Both the position numbers and the translations under genes were made by a program. From assembly GCF_937863835.1 (NCBI RefSeq), contig NZ_CALMHT010000057.1, forward strand, positions 1-40,195: a stretch of DNA of 40,195 nucleotides. The letters are read 5' to 3'. Of the stretch, positions 34,900 through 40,195 are shown piece after piece. The stretch's first letter is position 1; each line of letters opens with the position of its first letter. Source of the DNA: an uncultured Prevotella sp. (GTDB lineage Bacteria > Bacteroidota > Bacteroidia > Bacteroidales > Bacteroidaceae). The notes below the pieces were generated by a model. The model saw nothing but the letters and a program-made list of their open reading frames with translations. It had not been told where the DNA came from and made no database searches.

Positions 34900-34935
34900 A
34901 AGAAAGCCTTGGAATGTATGTTCCAAGGCTTTCTT
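34900..34935. terminator. bidirectional terminator between DUF4270 and uvrD units
   Basis: A 15-bp perfect stem (34900-34914 with 34921-34935) has loop TGTATG. The minus strand continues with TTATTTTATC, so it should end the minus-strand helicase operon well; on the plus strand the T-run is shorter. Confidence 0.85.
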
Positions 34936-34955
34936 GTTAATATCAGTATTCGGGA

Positions 34956-37361
34956 TCAACCGATAATATTGAATTTGGCAAACTTCAGCAGCAGTTGTTT
35001 GGTACCCGCATTCTTGAATTCCACGGTAGCCTTCGTGTTCTCACCGGTACCTTCTACCTTCAGCACCTTACCTACACCGAAACGCTGGTGTTCTATCAGG
35101 TTACCCTCCTTCACACCCGAGATCGGTGTCCCCTGCTCCTGTGTTTCCGCCTTCGGCGTATGTACCTGTTTATAACCAGCCGTACGCAGACGGTCTTTGA
35201 AACGGTCGGAGAACACCTCCACCTTCGGTTCCCTGTGGTTGACGGTGATTTTCTGTTTAGGGTCAGCCATAAACTGATGTGCCACCGGGTGTCTGTTCTG
35301 CATCCTCGGGTCACCGCCGTAACTTCTGTCACTGCCGTAACCACCGCCCATACCGCCGAACGAAGGCATATCGCGCATCTTGTCGCTCTCCGATTCCACT
35401 CTCAGGAACTCACTGCTGATATCCTTGATAAACCGTGACGGCGTGTCATATTCCATTGTACCATATCTGAACCTATTCTGTGCGCACGTCAGTATACAGT
35501 GCTTCTCCGCCCTCGTGATGGCTACATACAACAGGCGTCGTTCCTCTTCCAGTTCACGGGCACTTCCCGATGCCATCGGACTCGGGAAGATATTCTCTTC
35601 CAGACCCACCACAAACACGGTCGGAAACTCCAGACCCTTGGCACTGTGGATGGTCATCAGCACCACCCTGCTCTTATCCTCGTCTTTGTCACTGTCCAGG
35701 TCGGTGAGCAGCGACACCTCCTGCAAGAAATCCGTCAGGAACACATGGTCCCCCTGGTCCTCCTCACGTCGGCTCTCCACAAAATCCTGCATTCCACCGA
35801 GAAACTCCTGTAGATTTTCCTGTCTCGATATACCATCGGCATCCGTTGACGAATAGATATCCTGACTGATACCGCTCTCACGGATTATCTCCTGTCCCAG
35901 CGTATAAGCATCCGTTGAAGCCGACTTATCTATAAAACTCTGAATCAGTATTTTAAACGCATCTATCTTAGCCGCCGTTCCCTTGTTTACATCGAAACCG
36001 AACAAGACTGGCGTGGCTATCACCTGCCACAGACTCACACCGTTCGCCTGGGCGCGTTCTATGATCTTGGCCAGTGTCGTATTACCGATGCCCCGGGCTG
36101 GATAATTGATGATCCGTCTGAAAGCCTCCTCATCGTCAGGGTTAGCGATAAGACGGAAATAAGCGATAATATCCTTGATTTCCTTCCGTTGATAAAAGCT
36201 CAGTCCTCCGTATATCCGGTAAGGGATATTCACCTTCCTCATCGCCTCCTCGAAACTGCGGCTTTGCGAATTGGTACGGTACAGGATGGCGAAATCACTG
36301 TAGTCCATCTTCTCCGTCCGTCTCAACCGTTGTATCTCGTTGCATACGATTAGCGCCTCCTCCTTATCACTGTAGGCAGGCTTCAGAACCAGTTTTTCAC
36401 CCTCGTTGTTCTTACTGTACACCTCCTTCGGAATCTGTCGCTCGTTATGTTTGATCAGACTATTGGCAGCCTGCACAATCAGTTGCGTAGAACGGTAGTT
36501 CTGTTCCAGTTTAAAGAGTTTCGGTTCAGTATACATCTTGTTGAAATTTAAGATGTTATCGATGTTAGCTCCACGAAAACTATAAATACTCTGCGCATCG
36601 TCTCCCACCACGCACACCCGTTGCCTGTCATGTGTCAGTTGCACCACGATAGCCTGTTGCACATAGTTGGTATCCTGATATTCGTCCACCAGTACGAACT
36701 GGAATCTGTTCACATACTTGTCAAGCACCTCCTGATGGTTATTGAACAGCAGCCACGTATTCACCAGCAAGTCGTCGAAATCCATCGCGTTCGCCTTACG
36801 GCACCTTTCGCAGTAGTTCACATAGATATCCTTCAGGGCAGGTATGCGCGAATTCTTGTCACGCTCTACCAGTTCCTGGTGGTTGGCATAGTCATGCGCC
36901 AGTATCAGATGGTTCTTCGCCATACTGATACGTCCCGCCACCGTAGCAGGTTTATACGTCTTATCATCCAGTTTCATCTCCTTGATGATTGTCTTCACCA
37001 ACGAACGCGAGTCGGAATCGTCATAAATCGTAAATCCCGGTTTATAACCGATATGTTGCGCCTCCACCCTCAGTATACGCGAGAATACCGAGTGGAAAGT
37101 CCCCATATTCAGTTGGGCGGCGTGATGTTCCCCCACCAGTTTACCTATACGTGTTTTCATCTCCCGGGCAGCCTTGTTGGTAAACGTCAGCGCCAGGATA
37201 TTCCACGGTTGCATACCCCTCTGCAGCAGGTACGATATCTTATAGGTCAGCACCCTCGTCTTTCCCGACCCCGCGCCGGCTATCACCAGCGACGGACCGT
37301 CACAGTAGAGTACAGCCTCTTTTTGACTCTCGTTGAGAGCACTCAGTATATTATCATCCAT
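34956..37361 (-). CDS. PcrA/UvrD-type DNA helicase
   Basis: This 801-aa superfamily 1A 3'-5' helicase acts in nucleotide-excision repair and in removing proteins from DNA. It shows IAGAGSGKT (Walker A), LALTFTNKAAREMKTR (Ia), VLVDEYQDTNYVQ (Walker B), GDDAQSIYSFRGA (III), KLEQNYRST (IV), MTIHSAKGLEFPTVFVVGLE (V) and LLYVAITRAE (VI). A glycine-rich stretch (FGGMGGGYGSD, about residue 670) leads to a C-terminal Tudor-like tail (GNLIEHQRFGVGKVLKVEGT) known from PcrA to touch RNA polymerase. The ATG at 37361, 1 nt after the DUF1460 stop, is chosen over a TTG at 37373. Confidence 0.95.
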   Translation of the reverse strand: MDDNILSALNESQKEAVLYCDGPSLVIAGAGSGKTRVLTYKISYLLQRGMQPWNILALTFTNKAAREMKTRIGKLVGEHHAAQLNMGTFHSVFSRILRVEAQHIGYKPGFTIYDDSDSRSLVKTIIKEMKLDDKTYKPATVAGRISMAKNHLILAHDYANHQELVERDKNSRIPALKDIYVNYCERCRKANAMDFDDLLVNTWLLFNNHQEVLDKYVNRFQFVLVDEYQDTNYVQQAIVVQLTHDRQRVCVVGDDAQSIYSFRGANIDNILNFNKMYTEPKLFKLEQNYRSTQLIVQAANSLIKHNERQIPKEVYSKNNEGEKLVLKPAYSDKEEALIVCNEIQRLRRTEKMDYSDFAILYRTNSQSRSFEEAMRKVNIPYRIYGGLSFYQRKEIKDIIAYFRLIANPDDEEAFRRIINYPARGIGNTTLAKIIERAQANGVSLWQVIATPVLFGFDVNKGTAAKIDAFKILIQSFIDKSASTDAYTLGQEIIRESGISQDIYSSTDADGISRQENLQEFLGGMQDFVESRREEDQGDHVFLTDFLQEVSLLTDLDSDKDEDKSRVVLMTIHSAKGLEFPTVFVVGLEENIFPSPMASGSARELEEERRLLYVAITRAEKHCILTCAQNRFRYGTMEYDTPSRFIKDISSEFLRVESESDKMRDMPSFGGMGGGYGSDRSYGGDPRMQNRHPVAHQFMADPKQKITVNHREPKVEVFSDRFKDRLRTAGYKQVHTPKAETQEQGTPISGVKEGNLIEHQRFGVGKVLKVEGTGENTKATVEFKNAGTKQLLLKFAKFNIIG

Positions 37362-37362
37362 A

Positions 37363-38226
37363 TTATTTGGCAAGTCTTACAACACGTATTCCCGTCTGCA
37401 CAGGGTGTTGTGATAAATAATCACCGAACAGTGTCGGCTCCTCCACTACCTGATGGCGCAACTGCGAAGCGTTCAGCAGATGGAGTCCGTCCTTATGCCA
37501 TACCGCTATCCCCAGATGCGACGTGTCCAGCCCCTTCTTATTGGTGATAATGGCTATGATATCGCCGTCTCTCACCGCCTTCCTCATCACTGCGTTGTCA
37601 CCCACCATCGATTTCGGTATATACCTGTATCTCCTGCCGTTGAGCGACTGTTCACTCATCTTGATCACAGGCACAAACCGGGGGTTATCCTTCAGTATCG
37701 GGTAATTCCTGTAATTATCGCTCATATATCCCACCTTTATCTCCTGTACGGCGGTAAAGGGAGGATTGGGCGACTGTATCTCCCTCACCTCTCCCGACAA
37801 CGTATTATCGATAATCCATTCGGTGAAATAATGCAGTCTCGACGTATAGTCGGTCCTTTTCCCCTCACGGTATCTCAGCGATCTCAGTATGTTCGCATAA
37901 CTGTTCAGGTCAGTCCTGTTACTCTTGCGGCACAGCGTCAGCGCCGTCACCGTCTCCACATAAGTGGTACAGTCCAGTTGATGCAGGTTGATAATCAGTT
38001 TTTCCTCTTTTCTGTATATGTCGAGCGTATGTGCCACATAAGGCACCCCCCTCAGTTGGCGTGCGAAATAGATCATAAAGTTGGTCCCCGAAGGCATACG
38101 CCGTGCCTTCTTCAGCAATTCTACCACCCTCGAGGAATCCCCGGGAGAGCACACGATATCATTGGCGGTGGCACCACCACATAAGGCGAGCAGCACCACA
38201 CTGAATATAAGTTTTTTCATCATCAT
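37363..38226 (-). CDS. DUF1460 (NlpC/P60-like) exported amidase-like protein
   Basis: This 287-aa protein has a signal peptide (MMMKKLIFSVVLLALCGGAT) and the DUF1460 fold, a papain-like peptidoglycan or peptide amidase type. The probable catalytic cysteine is in LDCTTYVETVTAL (about residue 86); the histidine may be in KGLDTSHLGIAVWHKDG. Closest expectation is a cell-wall or bacterial murein-tripeptide hydrolase in the periplasm or outer membrane. It is linked to the downstream helicase (1-nt gap) and follows the oxidoreductase by 7 nt. Confidence 0.85.
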   Translation of the reverse strand: MMMKKLIFSVVLLALCGGATANDIVCSPGDSSRVVELLKKARRMPSGTNFMIYFARQLRGVPYVAHTLDIYRKEEKLIINLHQLDCTTYVETVTALTLCRKSNRTDLNSYANILRSLRYREGKRTDYTSRLHYFTEWIIDNTLSGEVREIQSPNPPFTAVQEIKVGYMSDNYRNYPILKDNPRFVPVIKMSEQSLNGRRYRYIPKSMVGDNAVMRKAVRDGDIIAIITNKKGLDTSHLGIAVWHKDGLHLLNASQLRHQVVEEPTLFGDYLSQHPVQTGIRVVRLAK

Positions 38227-38233
38227 GTCAACA

Positions 38234-39217
38234 TCAAAATTTACCTAAGATTCTATCCATCACCCAGTTCACCGGCGTGGCCGAGACACTGGTACACGTA
38301 CAGGCGCCGAAACCCTGCAGGTCCTCTATCACCGATTTGATAATCGGCAACTGCACATAAGGCGGATTCGGAACCACGATGTTCGTCGCGCCCTCGGATG
38401 TAATCAGTTGGATAGGATCATAGTTGTACACCGAAAAGCTGAGCAGTCCCTTGTCACCGATCACCTCTATTCTGTCCTCCTTGGCACTCTCATGTCCCAC
38501 GAAGCACCACGAAGCGCTCCCAGGCAGTCCCGATTCGAATTTGAAACAGGCGCTCACACTGTCCTCCGTCTTATAGAGTCCGCCACGGTTGGCGCAGATA
38601 CCCTCAGCCTGGACGATGACCCCGAACAAGTCCTGTATCAGGTCCAACTGGTGCGGAGCCAAGTCGTAGAAGTAGCCCGCCCCAGCGATATCCGGTTGCA
38701 GTCGCCACGGCAGGTTTTGCGAAGAGTTGTAATCCAGGTCACGTGGAGGACATGCGAATCGTATCTGCACATTCTGCACCTTACCCACCATACCGTTATT
38801 GATAATACTCTTCACCCTCTGGAAGTAAGGCAGATACCGTCTGTAGTAAGCCACGAAACAAGGCACCCCCGTCTTCTCCGACACCTGGTTGATACGGGCA
38901 CAGTCCTCATAACTGGCAGCCAGCGGTTTCTCCACATACACCGGTTTCCCCGCCTTCATCGCCATGATGGCGAATGTGGCATGGCTCGAAGGAGGTGTAG
39001 CTATATAGATAGCGTTCACGTCAGGGTCGTCGATCAGTTCCAGCGCATCCGTGTACCATTTCTTCACGCCATGTCTCACAGCATACGAGCGCGCCTTCTG
39101 TTCGTTGCGACTCATCACCGCCACCACCGACGAACCCTCTATCTCATTAAAGGCAGGTCCGCTTTTCTTTTCCGTCACTTCACCGCAACCGACAAAGCCC
39201 CATTTTATGATTTTCAT
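38234..39217 (-). CDS. Gfo/Idh/MocA family oxidoreductase
   Basis: This 327-aa NAD(P)-dependent oxidoreductase has the Rossmann start KWGFVGCGEVTEKKSGPAFN (G-x-G-x-x-x), VYVEKPLAAS containing the conserved EKP of the family (lysine in catalysis), and a YYRRYLPYFQRVKSI then GAGYFYDLAPHQLDLIQDLF segment with the D-x-x-x-H pair. Substrate is probably a sugar, inositol or sugar acid; no neighbour identifies it. No signal peptide is seen. It is the first gene of a minus-strand operon with DUF1460 and the helicase. Confidence 0.9.
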   Translation of the reverse strand: MKIIKWGFVGCGEVTEKKSGPAFNEIEGSSVVAVMSRNEQKARSYAVRHGVKKWYTDALELIDDPDVNAIYIATPPSSHATFAIMAMKAGKPVYVEKPLAASYEDCARINQVSEKTGVPCFVAYYRRYLPYFQRVKSIINNGMVGKVQNVQIRFACPPRDLDYNSSQNLPWRLQPDIAGAGYFYDLAPHQLDLIQDLFGVIVQAEGICANRGGLYKTEDSVSACFKFESGLPGSASWCFVGHESAKEDRIEVIGDKGLLSFSVYNYDPIQLITSEGATNIVVPNPPYVQLPIIKSVIEDLQGFGACTCTSVSATPVNWVMDRILGKF

Positions 39218-39240
39218 ACCTTCATTTTATTTTCAACGTA

Positions 39241-39248
39241 CAAAGGTA
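39241..39248 (-). promoter_or_regulatory. -7 box of the oxidoreductase-DUF1460-helicase operon
   Basis: Minus-strand TACCTTTG matches TAnnTTTG, 24 nt upstream of the start; no TTG at the usual -33 spacing. Confidence 0.5.
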
Positions 39249-39723
39249 AAAATAAAAATCGATATTTCTATTGTATATCACTTTTTTTGTTTCCTTGCAA
39301 GGCATCAGCCTATCAGCATTTCTCTTCAATCATCTCATCCGGCATCAGCAGTTTGGTTTCCATAACGCGTGCATGTTGTACCATATTATTATATTTTGCT
39401 GCAAATATCATCAATTATATTTTTATTTATATTTTCTCATCCGGGTTTCGGACATAATTTGCATATTTCATATTTATTGATTTCCCTTGCACTCTCATAA
39501 AAAGCTAAGGCTCAATGAAAGTAAATAACATGAATATAAAATCAAGTATAATGACAGACAATAAATACATATCATCCCTTTTTAAGTGGAGTGTTTTATT
39601 CCGCCGTCGTGCGAGAAAATTTGCCTTTAAGAGAAATTTATTTTCCTTGAAGAATAAAAAAATTCGCTTGAAGAGATTGGGCTTCTCTTCATTCTTTTTT
39701 TCTTTTTTTAGGGGGTGTTTTCA
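39249..39723. other. intergenic DNA, no gene recognised
   Basis: AT-rich sequence with no protein I can support. The longest frame here (39515-39790) is lysine/phenylalanine-rich, changes composition along its length and runs into an inverted repeat, so it is not called as a gene. Near 39610-39660 two short similar blocks (GAGAAAATTT and GAGAAATTTA) occur. Confidence 0.4.
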
Positions 39724-39748
39724 TTCTTCTCTTCACCGAAGAGAAGAA
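39724..39748. repeat. 11-bp perfect inverted repeat
   Basis: TTCTTCTCTTC and GAAGAGAAGAA flank ACC. This is the first of a series of hairpins running to the end of the window. Confidence 0.6.
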
Positions 39749-39781
39749 GCAAGAGAAAGTAGCGACGTCCTCGCCACGCTA

Positions 39782-39904
39782 AATTTGTGATATTTTAGAA
39801 ATCCTCTTGCTAACTCGCTCCGCTCAGACACACGCCGAGAATTCGTTCCTTATTTCTGCTTCTCAGAAATAAGACTCATTGTGATTTCGAAAATCTTACA
39901 AATT
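39782..39904. repeat. 22-bp near-perfect inverted repeat enclosing a 10-bp hairpin
   Basis: The arm at 39782-39803 and the arm at 39883-39904 are reverse complements at 19 of 22 positions. Between them, CTTATTTCTG (39849-39858) and CAGAAATAAG (39864-39873) form a perfect hairpin with loop CTTCT. This could be a structured RNA, or the ends of a small non-autonomous element. No coding frame fits. Confidence 0.55.
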
Positions 39905-39958
39905 CTTCACGCTAAGCTGCGGAATGTCGCAAGGGCCGCACCTAGCGGACCTTAAACA

Positions 39959-40001
39959 ATCGCGACTCTGTTGCGTCCAGAAAATCGCAATTCTATTGCG
40001 T
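39959..40001. repeat. two 18-nt repeats, each a small hairpin
   Basis: ATCGCGACTCTGTTGCGT (39959-39976) and ATCGCAATTCTATTGCGT (39984-40001) differ at three positions. Each folds as CGCRAY-TCT-RTTGCG. The differences keep pairing: C-G becomes T-A at the loop-closing pair and G-T becomes A-T in the stem. Confidence 0.6.
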
Positions 40002-40009
40002 AAAAAAGA

Positions 40010-40122
40010 AAGGTTCACCCCGTAGGGGCGAAACACGGTGCAAGTCGAGAGCAGAATCAAGCTTGCTTGAATTATGCCTAGACGCAGCCCGTGTTCAACT
40101 TGTTGAAAGCTTCGTGAACCTT
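40010..40122. other. candidate structured RNA (nested stems)
   Basis: An outer 9-bp stem joins AAGGTTCAC (40010-40018) and GTGAACCTT (40114-40122). Inside are CCC-CGTA-type hairpin 40019-40027, a second long-range stem AACACGG (40032-40038) with CCGTGTT (40089-40095) extended by TGC/GCA, hairpin TCAAGC-TT-GCTTGA (40057-40070), and hairpin CAAC-TT-GTTG (40096-40105). The strand is not known, and there is no supported coding frame. No known RNA family is recognised. Confidence 0.45.
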
Positions 40123-40146
40123 ACCAAAACTCTGAGCTTATCTCAG

Positions 40147-40179
40147 CTAAGTCCCCTCTAGCGCCTAGAGGGGACTTAG
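40147..40179. repeat. 15-bp perfect hairpin at the window end
   Basis: CTAAGTCCCCTCTAG (40147-40161) and CTAGAGGGGACTTAG (40165-40179) flank CGC. No T-run follows on the plus strand, so a simple terminator is unlikely. GC-rich AAGTCCCCTCTAG-type hairpins look like a dispersed repeat in Bacteroidota genomes; that is from memory. Confidence 0.65.
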
Positions 40180-40195
40180 GGGTGTTCGACAGCCC

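Noticed and set aside
36621..37547. 308-codon open frame antisense to the PcrA/UvrD helicase and DUF1460 genes
   Set aside because: It spans the junction of two real opposite-strand genes and has a shadow-like composition.
38408..39457. 349-codon open frame antisense to the oxidoreductase
   Set aside because: It is a shadow of a strongly supported Gfo/Idh/MocA gene; its translation is His/Arg/Leu-biased with no motif.
39515..39790. 91-codon open frame
   Set aside because: Composition is low-complexity (Lys, Phe, Ser), the last third is encoded by an inverted repeat, and there is no promoter box or family resemblance. It is more likely chance coding through structured repeat DNA.
39959..40001. 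CRISPR-like repeats
   Set aside because: Only two imperfect copies 25 nt apart, with a 7-nt gap, no third repeat and no cas genes.
40147..40179. Simple rho-independent terminator
   Set aside because: The stem is strong but no T-run follows on the plus strand and no gene ends nearby; on the minus strand it is followed by CTGAG.

Overview
This window looks like chromosomal DNA from a member of the Bacteroidales, most probably Prevotella or a close relative. The evidence is mutually consistent. Many genes are preceded by the Bacteroidota promoter form (TTG/TTTG, about 20 nt, TAnnTTTG). The gene families are typical of the phylum: a lipoprotein TamA (TamL), DUF4270, DUF5686, DUF5687, a short RpoD without region 1.1, an AddAB-like helicase-nuclease, and the cassette of HU-like protein, 'smalltalk' peptide and phage-type amidase. 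One remnant carries the 'YYTIQG...KGLYIRKGK..VVK' protein tail that is common in Prevotella. No phage structural genes, transposase, CRISPR array or recognisable defence island are present. The species call is an inference.

Layout. 0-1.25 kb (minus): HU-like protein, smalltalk peptide and amidase, with a 20-nt-period repeat array in their upstream region. 1.25-1.95 kb: gene debris, namely the C-terminal third of an NCS2 purine permease and the last 36 codons of a secreted or outer-membrane protein. 1.95-10.2 kb (minus): DUF5686 barrel protein, then AddA-like and AddB-like subunits. 10.2-12 kb: rpoD and two short, well-delimited small-protein genes (33 and 40 aa). 12-16.4 kb (minus): a GH51 arabinofuranosidase, then a separate pair made of a 3'-5' exonuclease and RlmI. 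16.5-21.1 kb (plus): ftsK, lolA and a DUF5687 membrane protein. 21.1-24.8 kb: tRNA-Lys(CUU), a WalJ-like metallo-hydrolase, a small lipoprotein and tamL. 24.9-28.1 kb (plus): a TrmH/SpoU methyltransferase and a TonB-dependent receptor. 28.2-31.0 kb (plus): a methylmalonyl-CoA epimerase and decarboxylase operon without its membrane beta subunit. 31.0-32.2 kb (minus): panC-panD. 32.4-34.9 kb (plus): a GT5-like protein lacking its sugar-nucleotide motif and its GT1 half, a DUF4270 lipoprotein and a 45-aa peptide. 35.0-39.2 kb (minus): Gfo/Idh/MocA oxidoreductase, DUF1460 protein and a PcrA/UvrD helicase. 39.2-40.2 kb: no convincing gene, but a dense run of inverted repeats.

How the genes fit together. 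Most are housekeeping: DNA maintenance (AddAB, PcrA, FtsK, exonuclease), transcription (RpoD), RNA modification (RlmI, TrmH), outer-membrane biogenesis (LolA, TamL), envelope transport (TonB-dependent receptor) and central metabolism (methylmalonyl-CoA branch of succinate/propionate metabolism, pantothenate synthesis).

The least explained parts are the structured 3' end (39.72-40.18 kb), the periodic array upstream of the HU cassette, the two mini-genes next to rpoD, and the GT5-like protein paired with DUF4270. No clear new multi-protein system was found. Those four are the best leads.
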